The translations under genes and the position numbers were made by a program. DNA of 64,000 nucleotides. Origin: Stratiolaelaps scimitus (Eukaryota; Arthropoda; Arachnida; Mesostigmata; Laelapidae). The stretch spans positions 11,573,501 to 11,637,500 of the forward strand of contig JABWDB010000001.1 of the NCBI GenBank assembly GCA_019614645.1, given 5' to 3'. Of this stretch, positions 26,687-37,291 are shown piece after piece. Numbering within the stretch: position 1 is the stretch's first letter; each line of letters starts with the position of its first letter. A model generated the notes under the pieces. That model ran no database searches and was not told where the DNA came from. It saw nothing but the letters and a program-made list of their open reading frames with translations.

Positions 26687-26710
26687 AGTAGAATATCTAT
26701 ATATTCTACT
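26687..26710. repeat. Perfect 10-bp hairpin
   Basis: 'agtagaatat', a 4-nt loop 'ctat', then 'atattctact'. Isolated, with no neighbouring gene. Confidence 0.8.
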
Positions 26711-27528
26711 AAATTTGATCTCATAACTCCTGAGGAGAGCTCGATGATGATTTAACACAAGCGCTACATTTCTGTGATTCAAGGGATGGCTTTGCACAAC
26801 CGTTGTTTTCCATGACTAAACAAATGGTTTTGTTGTTGAATGACTTTCTAACTCGATGACAATAACAGGCTCAGACACCGAAGCTAAACGACATAATCGG
26901 CTACCGATAAAAGTGACAGCGTGCAGAACTGGCAACGTACGACGAGCGACCTTGTTCACTTTCTTCGTGCCGCTTCTTCTCGTTTGCTCCTAACATTGAG
27001 TGCAGGTGATGTCACCTAATTAGATGCTAGTACCTAGCAATGTTATCCAACGCAAGGCTAGTAATCAGGGCACTATGAATAGGCCACATATACAGTTTAA
27101 ACCCGGGAGTGGTGTTGTCATTGACGATGACGCCATCACAAGTGCGCCAGCTCCATTGAATCGAATAACAACAAAATGCAATGATACTTTGGGTAAGCGA
27201 TCGAGCTCGGCATCGCTTGCCTATAGCCAGATAAGCAGCACATGCCTGTGTTTGCTAATTACGTGCCGTAATTGCGATATTCAATCGTCTATCGGTTCGT
27301 TCTTTCCATTGTTCAGCCTCGTTTTGTTCTTTCGATTGATCCCATTTTGACTAATTGGTAACTATAATAGTCTCGACTCTACGTGTGTGAACCCAACTGC
27401 AGGTCGTACCACAAGAGGTGAAGCTCGCGCATGCGTGTTTCAGTCATCGCAATGCACAGCGGTAGTAACTGGTATTCCTTGTTAGATTTCGGCTTGAATA
27501 TTATATATAATATTATATAAATAGAATA

Positions 27529-27554
27529 TATACATATATATATATATATATATA
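27529..27554. repeat. (TA)n microsatellite
   Basis: TA dinucleotide run inside a broader TA-rich palindromic segment from 27500. Confidence 0.95.
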
Positions 27555-29580
27555 CAGGCTTGGATAATGCTGTCGGAAATTCTCGGGGAAAGAGCCAAAA
27601 AAAAAGGAATGATGTTATCAATAAGCGCGCATAAAGCAAAGAGTACACATCATGAGGGGTGCACCCAACCCTTCGGATGTAGGCACTACTCGATAAGAAC
27701 AGACTCACCAAAGCGAGTGTGTGCTGTGGGATGGTAAATTTGCTTAATTAATGCTTTTACGAAGTGGAAGAGAAGGAAAGGGAGATGGGCAGAGAGGAAG
27801 AAAGAGAGAGATAGAGAGAGAGAGAGAATTGTACCTCGAATTACACTATTGTGATTCACACAGCCAGCAACACGACTCGGCTGGCGTCCACTTATTTCGA
27901 TAACATGGTTCGATCCTAGTCACGTTACGCGTATTCGTTTGTGACAACGAGAGTGAAAGAAATAAGAAATCTAATATGGTTATTTTCATCATGTTCAATC
28001 GATAAAGGACATTAGAAGAAGTTAACTCCCTGGCACACTCACCTCGGAAGAATAGTAGCCGATAGATATTCTATTGTTTAGATGCGCCTACGTAGCGCCA
28101 AGGATCACATCCATTAGGCTATCCTTTACAGTTTTGCACCAGCGTGTGCTCTATTCATTTGCCATGGACCTATAAAATTAACTTCCGCCGCCGACATCCA
28201 TTACAGCGAAGAAGTAATACGTCTCAACGTACTTTGGAGGCCCTGTTCTTATAGTTTGGGTCATTGATGGTATAAAGGTGGCAAGGTCGGTCAGGTTAAA
28301 CTGATAAAAGGAGTTTATCGTCACCGGCTATTAAAGCCCGATCTTAGCTAGCTGGCAATGAGGAATATAGAGCGTTGCGTCTGTAGAAGATTTAATGACA
28401 ACACATGAATTGTTGGTAATCTATAAGCAGTACGGGATTGGACTGCGATAGTGGTTACCACCTCACTTATGCAACTACTTTCGACTACGGTAACGTTCCC
28501 GATATTTCGAGACGTATTCGAGATGAAAAGTGTTCAAGTGAAACCTGGCAACGCAAGGTAGATTGCCCCCAATCATCACAAGCTCCATTACGGCAGGCAA
28601 ATAAAATATGAGAATAAAATGTTTTTGCGACGCTTACGATGGTATTTTCTCTTGAAGGTGGGCCAACCATGAAATATAATAGGTGCGTGTGTGTGTGAGT
28701 GCCACTCAGCGTAATATAATCTGCTCTAGACTCCCTAACACCCGTGGACTTTCAGATTGGTCGCGATACGGGGTCAATTACAAAGATTGACGAGGAGACA
28801 CGTTGGCTGACTGACCTTGTTTGTTATGCAATTGTGACTTGATCGTATAAGATAGGCCTCGGTCTGTCTCTCAGCGTGAGCGAAAGACCTTTGTAGGCTA
28901 AGTACTACGCCATGGAGGACCGCTGATGGACACCCTTCATCCAAGAGTTGGGATAATCTCCCCTTCCCCCCCCCCGAGGCGGAAACAACTTTATTATTGA
29001 GACATCCCTATTGGTCAAGATCCGGTAGCTCCTTAGTTAGGATCCCTTTTGCCAAGTACATTCCTTTGATGGTTGGCCACTTCGTTCGCCTTTAATCAAT
29101 CGAGACAAAACACTTATCGTTTGTCGCAGTGAATGGTAGTAAAGCGTGAAATAAAAGCGAAGTTTGGTTCCCTGAAATGATCAGGCAACGAATATGCCGC
29201 CAACAACAGTATCTTCTGTATAATACACATTCGCTGTAAACTCTCGTAGATGTAAACTATGTCAATTACTAACTTAGACAGCTTCAACGAATCTAACCTT
29301 GTTTAGCTCTGCCAGCGACTTAGTCAAAATAAAGTCATTAAATTTTTGGAAATCTCAACAACTCCGAGTGAAAAACTACGCTACGATGGCTCTCTCGTAT
29401 TAAATATGCCTAGACTCGTACATTTGGGATCTTTTTTTAATTCAAGGGGTGCATGTCAACACCGTGACCGCCGCCCTGCCCTTCTGGTACTGTTGACGAT
29501 ATTCAACAGCACCACCCTGCCCATGTGGGATCTAGGATCAGTCAGCTAGCGAAGCTGTTCTCAGACGAGTGGAGGCATTA

Positions 29581-30250
29581 TTAATGCTAGCTTCCTCTTC
29601 CTCTCTGTCTATCCAGCACCAGATTCAGCTTGCGCATTTCTCTCAGATTCGGGTGATGGAAACAAACACTGTTGTTGCAAACATTGCTGCTGCCGCTACT
29701 ACTGGTACCGCTGTCGCCTCTTCCTCGTCGCCATTTTCGCCACTGTAGTGTTTTTTTGCTCTGTTGTGTGTGTGTGTGTGCTGCAGTCAGCCTAATTTAT
29801 GACCATTTTCTTTGACGTCACGTCGCACAAAACAGTCTCCCGCTTCCAGCTAGCAAGCGAGCTCGGTCGCCTGCTCGCTCGCTCCTGAGCTTACGAAGTA
29901 GCCACATGGACGGCTGGGATATGGCAGGAATGGGGGTGGGCACACGCCGGATGCAGGCGGCAGCGATGGGATGTTGAGGACAAGTGGCGTACGATCAGGA
30001 GGAAATAAGGCGCTGCTCTGTTGCGTCTGCTGCGACGACGGGAAACACTGGAGCGCGAAGACAATCACGTGGATCAAGCGCTGCACCGTCTCGAATCACC
30101 GGCAAACAGGATGGCAGCGGACGACAACAGCAAGTGCAGGGTGGACGATAGTGTTGCAGTGGGCAAAGGTGGGGGAGGCTGGACGCGGTCGTCGGGGCCA
30201 TAGGGCTACACTGTTCCGCACAACTGTGCAACTATTTCACAGAAGCAGTA
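29581..30250. other. GC-rich island
   Basis: A CT-rich stretch, a (GT)n run at about 29763-29780 and then GC-rich sequence with long frames on both strands (29971-30294 plus, 29995-30231 minus). A likely promoter or 5' exon region. Strand and product are unknown. Confidence 0.35.
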
Positions 30251-30251
30251 G

Positions 30252-30530
30252 CAGCAGCAGCAGAAAGCGTTCCTTCCCCATCGTTTGGCCGTGACGCGAC
30301 AAGTACAGCTTTCAGCCGCAGACATCTTGACACAGCCCAGTGACCTGACATCTTGGATGTGTTTTAGGGACCGCTTGTCCAGGGTAACAAGGCAACGAGA
30401 GCTCACTGGCGAGTTCCGTCGGTTCTTAAATGAGGAAGCGGAAGAAGAGGAGCCCAAAGAGAATTATGGAACGAAAACAGAAGTTTTCACAAGGCAAATG
30501 GATCTGGGATCACGTTATTGTATGATATGA
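30252..30530 (+). CDS. Unrecognised candidate exon, acidic C-terminus
   Basis: After a short (CAG)n the plus strand is open for about 92 codons to a TGA at 30528-30530. The composition is protein-like: Phe-Arg-Asp-Arg-Leu-Ser-Arg-Val-Thr-Arg-Gln-Arg, then a Glu-rich patch and a Met-Asp-Leu-Gly-Ser-Arg-Tyr end. It could be the last exon of a gene whose earlier exons lie in the GC-rich island. No acceptor is clearly defined, and no family is recognised. Confidence 0.2.
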   Translation, partial: QQQQKAFLPHRLAVTRQVQLSAADILTQPSDLTSWMCFRDRLSRVTRQRELTGEFRRFLNEEAEEEEPKENYGTKTEVFTRQMDLGSRYCMI

Positions 30531-31238
30531 CGATTGTCCTGGGAGACATCGGGAAACGCTGAAGTAACTTGTCGAAGTGAGAACTTCGAATTTGCCTAAC
30601 GCGTTATCAAGAATTGTTTTTAGCTTTTTTTTTCTTTATTTCTTTTCTTTAACCGTTAATAAGGCAAGCGATCCCCCTTAACTTCTCAGGGAATAAGCTT
30701 TGCCCGTTGCCTCGCAACTCGACGCCACTATTTTTTCGTGACCATCATATACGGCAGTTATACAATTCTCGAAAATTTTGAAATTTTATCCGTGACTATG
30801 TTACTTCCTATTTATATGCGCGGCAAATACAATGAGCCTAACTAGCACGCGATTTTGCCAATACATTACACATACGTACAGAATTGACAAAGGCTGTATA
30901 CGGGTTTTGAGGTAACACTGAGGACTCGTACTAAATATTTACTTGTGATAGTGGTAGCGCGATGCTCGTACGCTAATAATTGAAAAGCTTACCTATGCAT
31001 ATACAAAAAAAAAACTGCATTAGGGATAACTCGCCAATATATCTTCTATTAACATCTTATAATTAACCAAAGAACGTAGGCATTATCAAAACTGCAGTTT
31101 TGCTAATTGACTAAAGTATTTATCTACGTCCAGTCCGGTAGCTTTGCCGGGCTTCCGAAGTAAACGATTTCGGTACGAAAAAAAGTATTATAATATTCTA
31201 TACTCTAAATAGAGTTAAGTCTCGAGATATTCTGAAGT

Positions 31239-31330
31239 CTGTCGAGCCCGATGGTGCGGTACATTCGTGTGTACGCCTTGCAGTCGGAAGAGACACGTGG
31301 GTGCACGGGTTCGATCCCCACCGTTGCACA
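31239..31330 (+). repeat. SINE family A, tRNA-like head
   Basis: It begins 'tgtcgagcccgatggtg', reads 'attcgtgtgtacgccttgca' and has a good polymerase III B box, 'gggttcgatccc', at about 31307. The T-stem does not pair, so this is not a tRNA gene. It matches 39320-39410 and the reverse complement of 56720-56815. Confidence 0.75.
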
Positions 31331-32016
31331 TTTGCATTTCTCATTTCATTTTATATGTTTGGATGTGTGTGCCGAAGATCTCGACAACCGCTCTATCGAT
31401 TTTGATCATGTGCAAGCCTGGCTCGTTGTGAAAACACAAATGGAGAAAACGATTTTCCTGGGAAAAGTCAGGTTCATATATATATATATATATTCCGCCA
31501 AAGAATACCACTCACCGCACTATAAATGAACACATTGGCCCAGGTTGCGCCGTTATGGACACCCATGGTCAAGCACTTCTTCATTCCTGTCTTGACATGG
31601 TCCACACCACGCACGCTACCTGACGCCATGCTTCTAATATTTCCAATGTAATCTACACCGGGTTCACACCTGGTCGAATTCAACACCTGCAATTTCTCCA
31701 ATTTGTCCAGTTACCCTGTTACATTAATTGATCCTTTTACTCCGGTTGCAATTATCATTATTGTTTCGTTGTATCATATATAGTTGCAGTTCGCCCATTG
31801 CCCTGCTTTAGTTAAGCTATTGCATTGTTCTCGTTATTGTTCACATTACCTTACTGTTGTTATCCCGTTGCCATGATTCATCTGCTCGATCGAATTGTTT
31901 CAGTAATAATTTTGTTAGCTAGCTGCGATTACCCAATTATCCTGATTTAATCACCAACCCAGAGGGGGCTGGGAGCGAATACATATTTTATCATGCTAAA
32001 CTCATATAATCAACAG

Positions 32017-32017
<1 letters not shown>

Positions 32018-32046
<29 letters not shown>
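32018..32046. repeat. (AT)n microsatellite
   Basis: Uninterrupted AT run of about 29 bp. Confidence 0.95.
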
Positions 32047-32052
<6 letters not shown>

Positions 32053-32699
32053 TAGGTCGCCTTATGAGTTCCCGCCGTCCTTTGAAGATCTGGGAAAACA
32101 TTTCAGAACTCACTAAATGAGTCTGTTACATAGCGACCGTCGTTGTCTACTACCCCCCAACCTCTCCACTAAGCATTCCAATGTATCTTGCCAGGATTTG
32201 GATGGTTTGCTGTCGAGCAAGTCTGTTCAATCTGTTTTACCGAGAATACATATGCTGCATCACCTCCCATTCCAATTCGTGGAGGACATGCTTTTAGTAT
32301 GGAGAGGTTTGGCATTCTCGTGAAGATACTTCTTTTCAAAATAAGAACCTTTTTAACTCTGCGCAATTGAGGCACATCACTATCCATCAGTTGACAGTCC
32401 CCCCATTTTCATGTAATGCCAGCGCAGCAATATGAAATTAACGCTCGACAGATACGATATGATAGCTAATTACCCGATGTCGATCGTCCCCAACCACTAG
32501 ATCGTTCAACAAAAACGGCAATTCTTTCCCTTCCGCTGTTCATATAAAATCATCGTATTGCTTTACTACTTACCTTTTGTTGAATATTCTCTGCGCAATT
32601 ACTTTAAATGGTCGAAGCAGCTTGACCTCCCACCTCACGTCTTATCGCCCTGTGTCTGCCCTTCTCCGACTTAGCTCTTTGGTGCTCTCTCTCTCTTTC

Positions 32700-33720
32700 T
32701 CCCGCATTCTAGCCCAATCTAACGGGATTAATTAACCTCTGCCCCGGCACAGAGCAGGCTTCGTCTGGCCCTGTGCTCATGCTCCCACGCTCGGCAGTGT
32801 GCAGGCAATTGGCAAGCAAAAGACGGCCAAGGTGAGTCCGAGTAGGAGGTGTGTAGTACCACATCGTTAGGCATCCAGTGTGCCGCCGAGATAACGGCCT
32901 TCAACCTCCCCATCCCCGACCCCATTTACCACACACTCTCCCAGCACCCACCTACCAGCCAGCCGTACGATGGAAGGCCTGCTGTGGTACGGGTCTGTCC
33001 AGGGCCGGTCGCAAGGGTGAAGTCCTACGAGATCAGAGGAGAGAATGCGAAGCGAGAGAGGATATATATTCAGAAGTGGAAATAGGGCCGGTGAACGCAG
33101 AACGCGATAGGGCAGGAGCTGCAGCCATAGAAGCAAGAGGACACAGGAGGGTCGGAGGGAGGGAAAGGAAAAGGCGAGCGAAAGAAAAGACAGGTTGAAG
33201 AGTAGAAGTGGGAACCAGGAGAAGAAGCAGAGACGGAGTCAGCCAAGGAATGCTCAATGACAGACTTCCGCAGCCGTTGCAGACGCCGGTTCCTAGCCCA
33301 ATAGGGCCAGCGACTGGCCTGAGCCGGTACGGAAACGTGACGGGCATCTCAGTGATCGTCAGCAGGGGAGCCTACGGGAACGGCTGGACGGGGGGCGCCG
33401 GCAGAACGGAGGTAGTAGTAACGGCAGTGGTGGCGTCTCTGTGTGGCGCGCGCGCGCGCGTGACGACGAATCCATTCGTTACAATCGGTTTTCCCTTCGA
33501 TTCGAGCGGCCCGGATCGGTCGAGCGATCGCCTTTTTCCGCCACTCTCCGGAGCGGAAAGAACACCCTGCACAAGCAGCGGATCGCTCTTCGGCCCCCTG
33601 CCAACACCACTCGAGCTCTGGAGTAGCCCCACTAGTAGTCGCAGTAGTAGCGTTAGCGTCGTAGTACAAGCGCTCCCAGTCCTCTCATCTCATCATGTTT
33701 ATGTCTAGGCGTACTAAAGT
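32700..33720. other. GC-rich island with (GC)n tract
   Basis: About 1 kb of GC-rich sequence including an alternating (GC)n run at 33446-33460. Open frames exist on both strands; the longest is 33208-33708 plus, rich in Ser, Pro and Thr. Candidate promoter or first exon. A strong donor context and a downstream coding exon are not evident, so I make no gene call. Confidence 0.4.
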
Positions 33721-35350
33721 AAGAGGCTTTGCGTGTACCTACTTGCCAATGAGTTGCTCTGTATGTGTCGATGATATGTGTGTCAGGGCGTGTGATTGGG
33801 CTAACTAGTCGAGCGTAATCACAAGATGCAACAGAGCTACAGACGTAGCAAGTCACTTACAAAAACCACTGTGAGCCCCACCGCATAAGTCCCATTTTAA
33901 AGTAATCTTCGAACAGCATTGTGGTCCAGTTACGTTGAATCTGATGCGAGTGCAAAACACTGAGTGGTTACTAACTTATTTATTGGGTATATTGTGAAGC
34001 CACTTTGTTAAGGTGTACTTGACTGCTAAATGCACAGGTTATGTTGGATAGACGGTTGGTGATTACGTATCCGTTTTGTTCTCGTAATCAACCTGAGATA
34101 AAGTCCCAAAAAAGAGAGGAAGCCTTTTCCCAGTAATTCATCTGTTTACGTGCGGGAACTATTGCAGAGTCGAGATCTACCCCAAAACCTGTCGGTATAT
34201 GAGGTCAAACGTGACATGCGTAAATCACAACTCGAGACGAACTTAAATGAAGCTTAAAAGGCAGTATTACCTCCAATGTGGATTGGGTGAATTTAGATAA
34301 TGAAGAATTTGTGTATTGGCATGGCTTCGATGATCAGGTCAGGCCACTAAGCTAGAGTTGAGATGATACCGATTGTATAACGTTACGTATATGATCGATT
34401 CCCAGACGTGACTGGATACGAGCCTAAAAAATGCTTCTCTCAGATTAACTACAGCAACCACATAACAATCGGTGAAGAAGATGCCGAACGTGTCATTACT
34501 CCCTCAGCGGACGAATCCATTTGGGATAACCGTCTGCACCCCACCGCACTGCACGAAATGGTCACGTATTAAATCTTTGGCACAAGCAGTCAGTAAATTT
34601 GGATAGTGATACTAGGGGAGTGCACTTGGTTACCACGGGGTGGCTGGGTGTTCCTTAGCAAAACGCTAGTCCTCTATGAGGTCACGGATGGCTGTACCTA
34701 ACTGAAACTGAAACTTTCACGTAATCAGTCAGTATAAACGTAATCCCAAGCGAAATGGACCGAAATATGACATGTTTTAAAACTGTCTATTTGAAGTAGA
34801 AACAGGCGTTAAACAAAATATTTGACATATAAAATGTACCGTGTCCTAAAAAATAATATGGCTGTTCAAGGAAATGAAACCTATATATAACAAAACATCC
34901 TAGAGGAGACCAAAGTCCTCCACGGGGTTCGCATATTTTTAAGTAAGGCATGATGAAATAGACATAACGAGTTAAACACCATGAACGATAGAAGTGCTGT
35001 TCACAAGAGGGGTTCGCCCTGGTGCGCAATCGGCCGTAATAGGCAGTGCCATTATGGTTGGGTGAATAAAATTATTATTGCGTGACATCCCTTAACTTCT
35101 GTGAAATTTGCTTCTAGCCCGAATAAATGATGTATGACATGATTGATTTTGTGGTTTAAATTATTGGCACTTATTTGTTCGTTCTCTTGTCGGGTATGGC
35201 AGAGTGAATAACGCCGACGGACGACCCAGTTATTGGTTACGATGGCCCTCTCTTGGTTGGTCGTGTCCGACAGCGACTGTGATACTAGAAGATGGACGAT
35301 GCCGGCGAATTCTATAAGCTTATGGATGTCATCGATTCTAACAATTGCAG
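33721..35350. other. Region upstream of the ionotropic receptor gene
   Basis: No first exon with a signal peptide could be fixed here, although one is expected. Short frames near 35233 and 35292 overlap the start of the receptor gene in other phases. Confidence 0.35.
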
Positions 35351-37278
35351 GGTCCGCCGCGCGAGGCAAAATCGGTTGCTCCAACAGTCCCTCAGTTGCA
35401 GCTCGGCACACTCAGGCGCCAGCTGGATCAAAGGCCGACTGTCACGCCAGTGTTGCCGTGGTAAGCAGTTAGCTAGCGATGTTGTCAGCGCAGATTTGTC
35501 GCAGTATTTTGGCGTTGCTGCAAATAGAAAATGTAACAGTAATTCTATTGCAAGAAGGAACACCCTCGGTGACTGAATCCATCTGTGGTCACCTGCCGCT
35601 TCGCTACACGAAACTCGATCTCGTTGTAGACCTGATAATTCGCACAAACAGCCAGCGTATCTGGCAACTGGTAATTGTCCCGCACAGCCTGCCGCCCGAG
35701 GAGGACGATTTCTTTCGGCGACAGGCCACCTGGCTACCACGGAGTCGATGGATCTTCCTAGGGAATACAACATTGCGCAAGGTCGATGAAACAACGGTGC
35801 CAAGAGAACAGGATCTCTCATTATGTATTTCTTATTTTGTTATACAAGGTTCACATCTTGACGTTCCAGCGTATTGGAAACATTGTGACCACAGGCAGGT
35901 GATCACGACAGCCAGCCACGCGGAATATATACGCCACTCGCTGGAAAATTTGACTTATCTTTGTAATAACCTGTGCGGGATGGATGGCCTCTATTTCAGA
36001 GATATTTTACTCAACTATTCATCGTGGAGGAATATCACTCGGAGTTCTAGAGATAGCGTTCGTGTTCTGAATAAGGACGTAGGCACGAACACAAAGAACG
36101 TAATGGCGTTCTTACGTAATCGCGAAGATGACCTTCTGTTCCGAAAGGCCGTCATTAACCACGAGCGATTTGGGAACATAGATTTCCTTCGGGTGTTTTT
36201 CATGCCGTCGGTCCGAATTTACGAGTCATTACAGCCGCCGAAGAGAATTGGAAGTCTTGGCCTCATTCAAATGTTCGACGCCTTTGCGTGGATGTTTTTT
36301 GCGATCATTTGCGTAGTGTTTACCTGCATGCTTCAGTTCAGCTATACTGAGAGATCTTCACTGATCGCAATTCTCGGCGTGTATTGTGGTCAAGCTGTGC
36401 TGGAAAAAAAGGACAGTCAACGAAGCCAAGTCTGGATACCCCTGCTTATCTGCGGTTTATTTTTTAACTTTGCCTTTAACTCGATGTTCCTGGCTATGCT
36501 GAACACGCCTCGGACTCTTGTCATTGACACAGTTGACGACCTTGTACGCTTCTTTCGGCAGCAACGAGGGAAAGCCTGCATCCTTGGCAACGACTACGTT
36601 AGCCATTTTATTAACACGCAACGTGATAAGCTGGTACCTTTGGAGATCTCAAAACTAAGGTTGTCCAAACGCCTTCATGTGCGTGACAGCGAAGAGCAAT
36701 GCATGAATCTGACGATAGGAAAGCCTAAAGTGGTGACGATTATGCTGGAGCACGCGCTATCCTCGTTTACAGGTCGCTATCGAATGTCAAGGCAGGGATT
36801 ATTTAATTTTATGGCAAGTTTTGCCATATCTCCACACCATCCACATCGGCGGCGACTGGACAGTTATCTGGCTCGCATCATCGAGTCGGCACTTATGAAA
36901 CACTTCCTCTCTCATCAACATCTTCGGGAACAAATTCAGGCTCGAATAAGCGTTCAAACCCCCATCTTGTTTCAGTCGGTTGTGCTACACGATCTGCTTC
37001 TTCCGTTTGCTATTCTATACTTCTGCTGTAGCTTGACTGCTCTTACGCATTTCCTCGGGGGCTGGTTACGCTACAGGTATAGTCATCAATTTGGACGGGC
37101 TGGAAAATCAAACACATACAATAGCAGAAAGCCACAGGCCGGTCCGCGTCACCGGGGACATGCGCGCACGGTCCTCCCTTCTGCGGCGCCTTTCCCTCTG
37201 GACCATGGCGGCCTCGGCCTGACATCCTGTCGCCACACCCCTCTCCCTAACTGCGTCACAAATGATTGTATATATTAA
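35351..37278 (+). CDS. Ionotropic receptor-like (IR/iGluR family) ion channel
   Basis: IRs are divergent ionotropic glutamate receptors that act as ligand-gated cation channels in arthropod chemosensory neurons. The main exon carries extracellular sequence with several Asn-X-Ser/Thr sites, then TM1 (about 36268-36345), a pore loop (36355-36405), TM2 (36436-36505) followed by 'Leu-Asn-Thr-Pro-Arg' and 'Asp-Thr-Val-Asp-Asp-Leu', the S2 half of the ligand domain, and TM3 (36976-37060). This order is the family signature. An in-frame ATG at 35479 could start a 599-residue protein. I prefer an upstream exon 35351-35460, a 44-nt intron (35461-35504, gtaagc...cgcag) and resumption at 35505, because acceptor, donor and phase 2 all fit. 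The first exon with the signal peptide is not found. The C-terminal tail after TM3 is long and basic. Confidence 0.85.
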
Positions 37279-37285
37279 AACATAG

Positions 37286-37291
37286 AATAAA
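37286..37291 (+). promoter_or_regulatory. Polyadenylation signal of the IR-like gene
   Basis: AATAAA begins 8 nt after the stop codon, implying a very short 3' UTR. Confidence 0.7.

Larger units (their letters stand above)
25420..29580. other. Intergenic stretch with repeats only
   Basis: Holds the 71-bp tandem duplication (25864-26004), a 10-bp hairpin (26687-26710), an (AT)n tract (27529-27554) and a GA tract (27782-27830). No coding exon is recognised. Confidence 0.45.
30531..32690. other. Intergenic stretch with SINE and microsatellites
   Basis: Contains the SINE family A copy at 31239-31330 and (AT)n tracts at 31475-31493 and 32018-32046. No gene is recognised. Confidence 0.5.

Noticed and set aside
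31239..31330. Possible tRNA gene with B box
   Set aside because: The stems do not pair, and related copies occur twice more in the window, so it is a SINE head.
33208..33708. 166-codon plus-strand frame
   Set aside because: Long frames are expected in GC-rich DNA; low-complexity Ser/Pro/Thr composition, no domain and open frames on both strands.
35312..35821. 169-codon minus-strand frame
   Set aside because: It is a shadow on the opposite strand of the ionotropic receptor gene.
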